From: CAKSIW01 sp045576435
Lineage (GTDB): Bacteria > Bacillota > Clostridia > Monoglobales > Monoglobaceae
Direction of reading: 5' to 3'
Assembly (NCBI GenBank): GCA_045576435.1
Contig: JAZNGL010000020.1
Coordinates: forward strand, 1-5,803
DNA length: 5,803 nucleotides
Notes under the pieces: generated by a model
Told to the model about the DNA's origin: nothing
The model's input: the letters and a program-made list of their open reading frames with translations, nothing else
Database searches by the model: none
Shown here: positions 1-5,160 of the stretch, one piece after another
Position numbering within the stretch: the stretch's first letter is position 1
How the letters are laid out: the number at the start of each line of letters is the position of its first letter
Program-made: the position numbers and the translations under genes

Positions 1-14
1 ACGAGCTTGCTCGT
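1..14 (+). other. Small palindrome in the 23S-5S spacer
   Basis: ACGAGC and GCTCGT form an inverted repeat around a two-base centre, at the extreme left edge just upstream of the 5S rRNA. It could be part of a processing stem or spacer hairpin of the rRNA operon. The window begins here, so its upstream partner and the end of the 23S gene cannot be seen. Confidence 0.3.
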
Positions 15-24
15 TTGACATATA

Positions 25-141
25 TTCGGTGACGATAGCAAGGAGGTCACACCTGTTCCCATACCGAACACAGTAGTTAAGCTCCTTAGCGCTGAGGATA
101 CTTGGCGGGCGACTGCCTGGGAAATTAAGACGTTGCCGGAA
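25..141 (+). rRNA. rrf: 5S ribosomal RNA
   Basis: This is a complete 5S rRNA of about 116 nt, a component of the large ribosomal subunit. The diagnostic core CCCATACCGAACACAG (58-73) is followed by GTTAAGCTCC and TTGGCGGGCGACTGCCTGGG, the hallmark 5S segments. The terminal helix pairs TTCGG (25-29) with CCGGA (136-140), with one G-T wobble, which sets both ends to within a base or two. tRNA-Asn and tRNA-Glu follow on the same strand, so this is the distal end of an rRNA operon whose 16S and 23S genes lie to the left of the window. Confidence 0.95.
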
Positions 142-148
142 TCTTTTA

Positions 149-181
149 AAGACAGACATAAAATTAAATATTGTCTGTCTT
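149..181 (+). other. Hairpin between 5S rRNA and tRNA-Asn
   Basis: AAGACAGACA (149-158) pairs perfectly with TGTCTGTCTT (172-181) around a 13-base AT-rich loop. No run of T follows the stem, so it is unlikely to be an intrinsic terminator, and the tRNA genes lie directly downstream. A processing signal separating the 5S from the tRNA precursors, for example an RNase III-type stem, is a reasonable inference but unproven. Confidence 0.45.
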
Positions 182-187
182 AGATAT

Positions 188-263
188 TCCTCCTTAGCTC
201 AGTCGGTAGAGCATGCGGCTGTTAACCGCAGGGTCGTTGGTTCAAGTCCAACAGGGGGAGCCA
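188..263 (+). tRNA. tRNA-Asn (anticodon GTT)
   Basis: A full cloverleaf is visible. The acceptor TCCTCCT (188-194) pairs with AGGGGGA (253-259). The anticodon stem TGCGG/CCGCA encloses loop CTGTTAA with anticodon GTT at 221-223. The T arm is GTTGG/CCAAC with loop TTCAAGT. The discriminator is G260 and the CCA end is encoded (261-263). It is co-transcribed with the preceding 5S gene and sits three bases before tRNA-Glu. Confidence 0.96.
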
Positions 264-266
264 TAT

Positions 267-341
267 GGCTCCGTGGTCAAGAGGTTAAGACACCGCCCTT
301 TCACGGCGGTAACAGGGGTTCAATTCCCCTCGGAGTCACCA
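267..341 (+). tRNA. tRNA-Glu (anticodon TTC)
   Basis: The acceptor GGCTCCG (267-273) pairs with CGGAGTC (331-337), with one G-T wobble. The anticodon stem CCGCC/GGCGG encloses loop CTTTCAC with anticodon TTC at 300-302. The T arm is AGGGG/CCCCT with loop TTCAATT. The discriminator is A338 and the CCA end is encoded (339-341). It is the last gene of the rRNA operon; the terminator stem begins at its final base. Confidence 0.96.
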
Positions 342-367
342 AAAAGTCGTTTTTTAACGACTTTTTT
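341..367 (+). terminator. Intrinsic terminator of the rRNA/tRNA operon
   Basis: AAAAAGTCGTT (341-351) pairs with AACGACTTTTT (356-366) around loop TTTT, and the 3' arm ends in a run of six T. It directly abuts tRNA-Glu and separates the stable-RNA operon from pfkA. Confidence 0.9.
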
Positions 368-388
368 CTATATCATAAGCAAAAAAAA

Positions 389-418
389 TTTACATTATCT
401 GAGATTGATTATTATGAT
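389..418 (+). promoter_or_regulatory. Candidate sigma-A promoter for pfkA
   Basis: TTTACA (389-394) and TATGAT (413-418), each one mismatch from consensus, are separated by 18 bases in the AT-rich gap between the tRNA terminator and pfkA. Transcription would begin near 425 and leave a leader of about 70 bases. A second possibility is the extended -10 box TGGCATAAT (452-460), which lacks a good -35. In AT-rich DNA such matches arise by chance, so the choice is tentative. Confidence 0.4.
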
Positions 419-497
419 TTTAGATATTGTAAGTTTATTTTGCAGTATTTTTGGCATAATAAGAATAGCAAAAATATGTAAAGGAAAGATGTTAGAA

Positions 498-1472
498 ATG
501 AGCAAAATAAAATGTATTGGGGTTCTAACAAGCGGTGGCGATGCTCCGGGAATGAATGCAGCTATCAGAGCAGTGGTCCGAACAGCAGAACATTATGGAA
601 TAAAGGCAATGGCTGTTAAAAATGGATATGAAGGCTTGATGAATGGTGATATTTTTGAAGTAGATTCCAACTACGTGTCAGCTATTATGCAAAGAGGCGG
701 GACCATTCTGAGAACAGCAAGAAGTAAAGAGTTTAAGACAACAGAAGGTGTTAGACATGCTGTTAATGAAGCTAAAAAATTTGGAATAGAAGGTATGGTT
801 ATAATCGGCGGTGATGGTTCATTCAGAGGGGCAAGAGCATTATGCGCTGAGGGATTGCCAGCAATTGGAGTTCCAGGAACTATTGATAATGATATTCCAT
901 ACACTGAATATACAATTGGATTTGATACAGCTATAAACACAGCTATGGAAGCAGTTGATAAAATTCGTGATACAGCAGATAGCCATAGTCGCTGTAACGT
1001 TATTAAGGTTATGGGAAGAAATTCAGGGAATATAGCTATTAATGTTGGTATTGCATCGGGAGCAGAAGCGATTTTAATACCTGAAAAAGAGTTTGATTTT
1101 GATAGAGATATTCTTGCACCAATCAACAGAGGTAATGAAATAAATAAGAAGCATTTCATAATTATTGTTGCTGAAGGTGTGAATATTGACGTTCATGAAC
1201 TTGAAAAGAAAATTCAAAGCGTAACAGGAATTGAAACCAGAACAACAATTTTAGGTTATTTCCAACGCGGAGGTGCTCCAAGCACTTTAGATAGAGTGCG
1301 CGCAAGCGAAATGGGCTGCAGAGCTGTTCAGTTACTGAATGAAGGCATAGGCAACAGAGTTGTTGGTATTAAAAACAACCAGGTTTTTGATATGGATATC
1401 TTTGAAGCGTTAGCGACAGAGTCATGTCCGAGAGAAGATTTAATTGAACTTTCAAAGAAACTCTTAAGATAA
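498..1472 (+). CDS. pfkA: ATP-dependent 6-phosphofructokinase
   Basis: PfkA phosphorylates fructose 6-phosphate to fructose 1,6-bisphosphate with ATP, the committed step of glycolysis, in the cytoplasm. The 324-residue product matches the usual bacterial length of about 320. Visible motifs are TSGGDAPGMNA (11-21) at the N-terminus, GGDGS (104-108) for ATP/Mg, PGTIDND (126-132) with catalytic Asp130, Arg165 and MGR (172-174) for substrate binding, and QRGG near residue 255. Gly107 and Gly127 occupy the positions that favour ATP; pyrophosphate-dependent enzymes usually carry Asp and Lys there. I chose ATG 498 because AAGGA (481-485) is well spaced for it and too close to the in-frame ATG at 489. 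The reading frame stays open back into the tRNA genes but has no PFK similarity there. It appears to be monocistronic, and no terminator is seen before the next promoter. Confidence 0.96.
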   Translation: MSKIKCIGVLTSGGDAPGMNAAIRAVVRTAEHYGIKAMAVKNGYEGLMNGDIFEVDSNYVSAIMQRGGTILRTARSKEFKTTEGVRHAVNEAKKFGIEGMVIIGGDGSFRGARALCAEGLPAIGVPGTIDNDIPYTEYTIGFDTAINTAMEAVDKIRDTADSHSRCNVIKVMGRNSGNIAINVGIASGAEAILIPEKEFDFDRDILAPINRGNEINKKHFIIIVAEGVNIDVHELEKKIQSVTGIETRTTILGYFQRGGAPSTLDRVRASEMGCRAVQLLNEGIGNRVVGIKNNQVFDMDIFEALATESCPREDLIELSKKLLR

Positions 1473-1486
1473 AAGATATAAAATAC

Positions 1487-1515
1487 TTGACAAACTAAAA
1501 AGACTATGATATAAT
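1487..1515 (+). promoter_or_regulatory. Strong sigma-A promoter of the T-box unit
   Basis: This has consensus TTGACA (1487-1492), a 17-base spacer and consensus TATAAT (1510-1515), preceded by TG at 1507-1508 (extended -10). It is the best promoter in the window and starts only 15 bases after the pfkA stop. Initiation is expected near 1522, just before the T-box stem I. A constitutive strong promoter followed by a conditional terminator is the usual T-box arrangement. Confidence 0.92.
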
Positions 1516-1739
1516 TTTAAAAAATAAAGGCATAGACGAAGAGGACACAGTTGAGAAACCTGAGAGAGAAGTGGCGGTTGGTGCGAGCCATAGGAGAAGC
1601 TTCTGTGTTTGTAGCTTCCGAGCCGGAAGGAAGAAAGTTTTGAGCAAAAGAATTCTCAAAATGATTAGAACCTTCTCGTGATTGCTGCGTTAAGGCATAG
1701 GAATTGCAGGATTCTGAGAGTGGCGGTTTATATCGCAAT

Positions 1740-1782
1740 TTGAGTGGTACCGCGGGCAAGTTTTGAAGTATGCTCGTCTCAA
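1740..1782 (+). promoter_or_regulatory. T-box antiterminator
   Basis: Helix A1 pairs TTGAG (1740-1744) with CTCAA (1778-1782). Helix A2 pairs GCGGGCA (1752-1758) with TGCTCGT (1771-1777), with two G-T wobbles. Between them lies the seven-base bulge TGGTACC (1745-1751), whose TGGT can pair with the tRNA 3' end ACCA. The 3' arm overlaps the 5' arm of the terminator, so the two folds are mutually exclusive. Confidence 0.88.
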
Positions 1783-1812
1783 AGTTTATTTATACTTTGG
1801 GACGAGTTTTTT
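1773..1812 (+). terminator. Conditional terminator of the T-box leader
   Basis: CTCGTCTCAAAGT (1773-1785) pairs with ACTTTGGGACGAG (1794-1806) as a 13-bp stem with one wobble and an 8-base loop, followed by six T (1807-1812). It should form when the cognate tRNA is charged and so stop transcription before the acyl-CoA synthetase gene. It may also end transcripts reading through from pfkA, since no other terminator lies between them. Confidence 0.93.
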
Positions 1813-1851
1813 ATATTTTGAGTAAATTTTGTCTCAGAAAGGGCGAAAAAA

Positions 1852-4140
1852 ATGGAAACATATAATGAACTTAATTTGAAAATTAAAGAAATGGCACAAA
1901 GAATTCACGAATTAAGAGAAATTGAGGGGTATTCTCTAGAATATATGGCTCAAAAGACGGGAGTATCTGTGGAACAATATGAAGAATGCGAGAAGGGAAA
2001 CAGCGATTTAAACTTTGCATTCATATATCGTTGTGCTTCAGCATTAGGGGTTAACGTTACAGATATTATTGAAGGCTATAGCCCTAATCTTAAGTCATAT
2101 ACTGTTACTCGTGCAGGAGCAGGACAACAGATTGCTAAGGCTCACAAAATGACATATTATAATCTTGCATATGCGTTCAAAAATCGTATTGCAGAACCTT
2201 TGTTTGTTAAAAGTACTTATGAAGAAGAGGCTCAAGGAAAACCAATTGAACTTACAACACATGAAGGACAAGAATGTGATATTGTTATAGAGGGAAATCT
2301 TATGGTTCAGGTAGGTGACCATACGGAGGTGCTTGGTCCTGGCGACAGCATCTATTATAACAGTGACACTCCTCACGGAATGATTGCGGTTAATGGAAAA
2401 GATTGTACTTTTTATGCAATTGTTCTTCGTTCTGATTATGAAAAGGGTGAGGGTGCGACAGAAATTATACCTGAACAGATTATAGGAACAATTCACAGAG
2501 ATAATAAGGATAGAATTTATCGTAAATACATAGATGTTGTTGAGGATGAGGCAGGAACGCCTGTTTCAATAAACTTTAAAGACACAGATAAATTCAATTT
2601 TGCATTTGATTTGGTTGATGAGCTTTCTTATCGTGAACCTGATAAGTTAGCAATGTTGCATATTTCAAAAGATAAAACAGAAAACAGATTCACATTCACA
2701 GATATGAGAAAGGCATCAAGCCAATGTGCCAACTATTTTGCGTCATTAGGAATAAAAAAAGGCGACAAGGTAATGTTGGTTTTGAAAAGACATTATCAAT
2801 TTTGGTTTGCAATGCTGGGGTTAAACAAGCTTGGCGCAATAGCAATTCCTGCGGTTAATCAACTTCAGGAACATGATTTTGAATATCGTTTCAATGCGGC
2901 AGGCATTAGCACAATAATTTGTACGGCGGATGGCGATACTGCACATCAAGTGGATATTGCTGCAAAAAAATGTCCGCAGCTTATTAACAAGTTGATTGTA
3001 AATGGTGAGCGTGAGGGCTGGAGATCGTTTGATGAAGAATATAAGCGATTCAGCACCCATTTTGACCGTACAGAAGATTCCCCATGTGGAGATGATACTT
3101 TGTTGATGTTCTTTACGTCAGGAACATCGGGCTATCCTAAAATTGCAGTGCATAATCATAAATATGTTCTGGGCCATTTTCATACGGCAAAATATTGGCA
3201 TAATGCAGATCCGGACGGCTTGCATTTTACAATTTCGGACACCGGATGGGCGAAGGCTATGTGGGGTAAGCTTTATGGACAATGGCTCTGTGAGGCGGCA
3301 ACTTTTGTATATGATTTTGACAGATTTGATGCAGCAGATATTCTACCAATGTTTGCTAAATATCAAATTACAACATTTTGTGCTCCGCCGACAATGCTCA
3401 GAATGTTAATCAAACAAGATATAGCTCAGTATGATTTATCATCGGTGAAACATATGACAACAGCAGGAGAGGCACTAAATCCGGAAGTATATCGTCAATT
3501 TGAAAAGATAACAGGACTTCAGATAAAAGAAGGATTTGGCCAATCAGAAAGCACGATGATTATTGGAAATCTTATAGGAAAACCGCATAAAATAGGTTCA
3601 ATGGGTAAGCCTGCGCCAATATACGATGTAGAACTGTTGGATACTAAAGGCAATCCGGTTAAGACGAGTGAGATAGGTGAGATTGCAATAAGAGTTTCAA
3701 ATGGCGCACCTTGTGGCCTTTTCACAGGATATTACGAGGATAAGGAAAAGACTGATGAAGTGTGGTATGACGGATTTTATCACACCGGAGACCTTGCTTG
3801 GCGGGATGAAGACGGATTTTATTGGTATGAGGGCAGGATTGATGATGTTATCAAATCTTCGGGATATAGAATTGGTCCATTTGAAATTGAGAATGTTATT
3901 ATGGAGCTTCCATATGTATTAGAGTGTGGAGTTTCTGCTGTTCCTGATGATGTCAGAGGTCAGGTTGTTAAGGCAAGCATTGTACTTGTTGACGGAACAG
4001 AGCCTACAGAGGAATTGAAAAAAGAGATTCAAAACTATGTAAAGGCAAAAACTGCACCATATAAGTATCCAAGAATAGTTGTATTCAGAGATAGCCTTCC
4101 AAAGACGGTTAGTGGTAAAATACAGAGAAACAAACTTTAA
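1852..4140 (+). CDS. HTH-cupin-acyl-CoA synthetase fusion protein
   Basis: This 762-residue protein has three parts. Residues ~9-75 are an XRE-type helix-turn-helix. Residues ~130-195 are a cupin with likely metal ligands His137, Glu141 and His175. Residues ~245-762 are a complete adenylate-forming acyl-CoA synthetase. Its motifs are TSGTSGYPK (422-430, ATP loop), SDTGW (462-466), TAGEA (537-541), GFGQSE (561-566), YHTGD (643-647) with Asp647 for ribose, GRIDD (661-665), and catalytic Lys756 in SGKIQR. The enzyme should join a carboxylic acid to CoA via an acyl-AMP. The SDTGW segment recalls the medium/branched-chain (ACSM-like) group, but the substrate is not decided by sequence. AAAGGG (1838-1843), eight bases before ATG, supports the start. 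Expression is under the T-box upstream. The HTH may regulate DNA or be vestigial; the cupin may sense an acid or thioester. Both roles are inference. Confidence 0.92.
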   Translation: METYNELNLKIKEMAQRIHELREIEGYSLEYMAQKTGVSVEQYEECEKGNSDLNFAFIYRCASALGVNVTDIIEGYSPNLKSYTVTRAGAGQQIAKAHKMTYYNLAYAFKNRIAEPLFVKSTYEEEAQGKPIELTTHEGQECDIVIEGNLMVQVGDHTEVLGPGDSIYYNSDTPHGMIAVNGKDCTFYAIVLRSDYEKGEGATEIIPEQIIGTIHRDNKDRIYRKYIDVVEDEAGTPVSINFKDTDKFNFAFDLVDELSYREPDKLAMLHISKDKTENRFTFTDMRKASSQCANYFASLGIKKGDKVMLVLKRHYQFWFAMLGLNKLGAIAIPAVNQLQEHDFEYRFNAAGISTIICTADGDTAHQVDIAAKKCPQLINKLIVNGEREGWRSFDEEYKRFSTHFDRTEDSPCGDDTLLMFFTSGTSGYPKIAVHNHKYVLGHFHTAKYWHNADPDGLHFTISDTGWAKAMWGKLYGQWLCEAATFVYDFDRFDAADILPMFAKYQITTFCAPPTMLRMLIKQDIAQYDLSSVKHMTTAGEALNPEVYRQFEKITGLQIKEGFGQSESTMIIGNLIGKPHKIGSMGKPAPIYDVELLDTKGNPVKTSEIGEIAIRVSNGAPCGLFTGYYEDKEKTDEVWYDGFYHTGDLAWRDEDGFYWYEGRIDDVIKSSGYRIGPFEIENVIMELPYVLECGVSAVPDDVRGQVVKASIVLVDGTEPTEELKKEIQNYVKAKTAPYKYPRIVVFRDSLPKTVSGKIQRNKL

Positions 4141-4142
4141 TT

Positions 4143-4182
4143 AAAAAATGACAGGAACAAAGTTCGTTCCTGTCATTTTTTA
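4143..4182. terminator. Bidirectional terminator between convergent genes
   Basis: AATGACAGGAAC (4147-4158) pairs with GTTCCTGTCATT (4166-4177) around loop AAAGTTC. The stem is flanked by six A on the left and a run of T on the right, so it can terminate the + strand synthetase transcript and the - strand spoVA transcript alike. It occupies most of the 50-base gap between the two convergent genes. Confidence 0.92.
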
Positions 4183-4190
4183 TTAGAAAG

Positions 4191-4544
4191 TTATTTTTGT
4201 TTAGGATTAAAAATTAAAGCAATTAAAAGACCAAAAAAAACAGACGCGGTTATTCCGCCTGCGGCAGCAGAAACGCCACCAGTGAATATGCCTAAAAAAC
4301 CTGTATTTTTAATTCCTTTTATAACCCCTTGTGCAAGAGTGTTGCCAAAACCTATAATTGGCACGGTTGCTCCTGCACCTCCAATTTGAATTAGTTTTTC
4401 ATAAAGACCAAGAGAGCTGAGAATAACACCCGCAACAACAAAGGATACCAAAATTCTTGCTGGAGTGAGCTTGGTTTTATCAATTAAAATTTGTGCAATT
4501 GCACAGAAAAGACCACCCATCCAGAAAGCGTTAAGATACTGCAT
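4191..4544 (-). CDS. spoVAE: Stage V sporulation protein AE (SpoVAEb type)
   Basis: SpoVAE is a small membrane protein of the SpoVA complex, which moves Ca-dipicolinic acid into the forming spore and releases it at germination. It sits in the spore inner membrane. The 117-residue product is of normal length for the SpoVAEb family and nearly all hydrophobic, with likely membrane segments at about 4-21, 29-48, 58-76 and 82-112. The segment GAGATVPIIGFGNTLAQG (56-73) is characteristic of SpoVAC/SpoVAE proteins. GGAG (4553-4556 on the + strand) eight bases before ATG sets the start. It follows the spoVAD stop after 32 bases, the standard spoVAC-spoVAD-spoVAE order. If it depends on the promoter ahead of the operon, the interruption in spoVAD should cut it off from normal transcription. 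Confidence 0.93.
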   Translation of the reverse strand: MQYLNAFWMGGLFCAIAQILIDKTKLTPARILVSFVVAGVILSSLGLYEKLIQIGGAGATVPIIGFGNTLAQGVIKGIKNTGFLGIFTGGVSAAAGGITASVFFGLLIALIFNPKQK

Positions 4545-4576
4545 AAATTCATCTCCGTTTTCTTATAATTTTAAAT

Positions 4577-5029
4577 TCATATAGAAATTGCAATTGCATG
4601 TGCAACAGATGGGATTGATTCACCCTGTAAACTTGATGTGGGACTGAGAAGTGCACCTGTTCCAATGAATAAGACGTTTTTCAAGGTTTTTGCTTTGAAA
4701 GAGTTCATAATATGTCCACAAAGAGTAACGGCACCGCAACCGCAACCTGAGCCTCCTGCGTGCATATCCTGTTTTTCAATGTCATAAATCATACAGCCAC
4801 AATCGTTATAGTTCTGGGATAAGTCAAAGCCTTCCTCTAACATCATATCTAGTATGATAGATTTTCCCACAACACCTAAATCTCCTGTTATAATAAGATC
4901 ATAAAAATCAGGTTGTCTGTTAGTGTCTTTGAAATGAGTGCATAATGTATCAACAGCGGCAGGGGAAGATGTCAAGGGTACACCATAAATTTCTTTAGTT
5001 TTGTTTATTTTGTATAGTTTTTTCAACAT
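4577..5029 (-). pseudogene. spoVAD: 3' part of spoVAD, interrupted by an element
   Basis: SpoVAD is a thiolase-fold protein that binds dipicolinic acid in the SpoVA uptake complex; family members have about 335-340 residues. Only the C-terminal ~128 residues are here. Recognisable stretches are PAAVDTL, YDLIITGDLG, NDCGCMIYD, HAGGSGCGCGAV, GTGALLSP and GESIPSVAHA, all at family-typical spacing up to a normal stop. Similarity ends abruptly near codon 23 (4963). The first ~22 codons (MLKKLYKINKTKEIY and on) are Lys-rich and do not resemble SpoVAD, and no ribosome binding site precedes ATG 5029. The fold's active-site half is missing. A recombinase gene lies just upstream. I read this as the downstream half of a split gene, not as a functional short protein. 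Whether it is a permanent pseudogene or restored by excision cannot be told here. Confidence 0.88.
4961..5029 (-). other. Probable attachment-site junction of the element in spoVAD
   Basis: Reading on the - strand, clear SpoVAD coding begins at CCTGCCGCT (codon 23, 4963 downward). In the family this position is preceded by a conserved Met-Gly-Ala-Ala-Met-Ala-type stretch, which here is replaced by unrelated sequence. The crossover should therefore lie within a few tens of bases of 4963-4990. The exact core cannot be fixed without the other end of the element or an uninterrupted spoVAD. Confidence 0.6.
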
Positions 5030-5047
5030 TTGTATACAATTTGCACA

Positions 5048-5089
5048 AAAGAGGGTTTTTAGGCCTGTATTTTGAGGCTTAAAAACCCT
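5048..5089 (-). terminator. Hairpin terminator after the recombinase gene
   Basis: A 15-bp stem pairs 5052-5066 with 5075-5089 (one G-T wobble) around an 8-base loop. On the - strand it ends in AAAAACCCT followed by CTTTTG, a short T run, so it can act as an intrinsic terminator about 70 bases after the recombinase stop. It would also insulate the spoVAD remnant from recombinase transcription. The T run is short, so efficiency is uncertain. Confidence 0.7.
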
Positions 5090-5160
5090 GAAAAACGCTA
5101 ATATGGTGTATCTTTAACAATTGCTGTAATTTTTATCCAAAAAGCAAATTCTGTAACAGA

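Larger units (their letters stand above)
1522..1812 (+). ncRNA. T-box riboswitch leader, probably reading tRNA-Val
   Basis: T-box leaders bind uncharged tRNA and then prevent transcription termination. The signature TGGTACCGCGG lies at 1745-1755. Stem I is recognisable. Basal GGC (1529-1531) pairs with GCC (1622-1624), then GAAG (1538-1541) with CTTC (1615-1618), with a kink-turn-like GA-rich bulge between. Next, CACAG (1546-1550) pairs with CTGTG (1603-1607). The distal AGAGAG and the GGTTGGTGCGAGCC loop (1576-1589) are typical of the family. The specifier-side loop TTTGTAG (1608-1614) sits where family members have GAA-codon-purine, giving GTA (1611-1613, Val) followed by G. The usual GAA is not conserved, so the codon assignment is tentative. 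Stem II elements GAAGG/CCTTC (1626/1671) and TTTTGAG/CTCAAAA (1638/1655) follow. The bulge TGGT predicts a tRNA with discriminator A, compatible with tRNA-Val. Confidence 0.92.

Noticed and set aside
15..20. TTGACA as a -35 promoter box
   Set aside because: The matching -10 position would fall inside the 5S rRNA and no TATAAT-like box is there; the rRNA operon is transcribed from upstream of the 16S gene.
149..181. Hairpin after 5S as an operon terminator
   Set aside because: No T run follows, and two tRNA genes with their own terminator lie directly downstream.
213..497. Open frame extending pfkA upstream from an ATG inside tRNA-Asn, including a hydrophobic stretch from ATG 414
   Set aside because: It crosses two tRNA genes and a terminator. 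ATG 414 has no ribosome binding site and falls inside a candidate -10 box. PFK similarity begins only after 498.
671..1159. 162-codon reading frame on the - strand
   Set aside because: Antisense shadow of pfkA, with no family resemblance. The other long antisense or offset frames within the synthetase and recombinase genes were dismissed for the same reason.
1597..1602. GAAGCT (1597-1602 region) read as a GAA-codon specifier for Ala (GCT)
   Set aside because: It lies above the CACAG/CTGTG helix in the middle of stem I, not next to the basal GAAG/CTTC helix and kink-turn where the specifier loop belongs.
1517..1759. 80-codon reading frame on the - strand
   Set aside because: It lies wholly over the T-box leader, whose structured RNA explains the sequence; no ribosome binding site or recognisable domain.
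5027..5029. ATG 5029 as a genuine start of a short SpoVAD-like protein
   Set aside because: No Shine-Dalgarno sequence precedes it, and the first ~22 codons do not match SpoVAD; the frame stays open upstream to a TAA near 5120 without gaining similarity.
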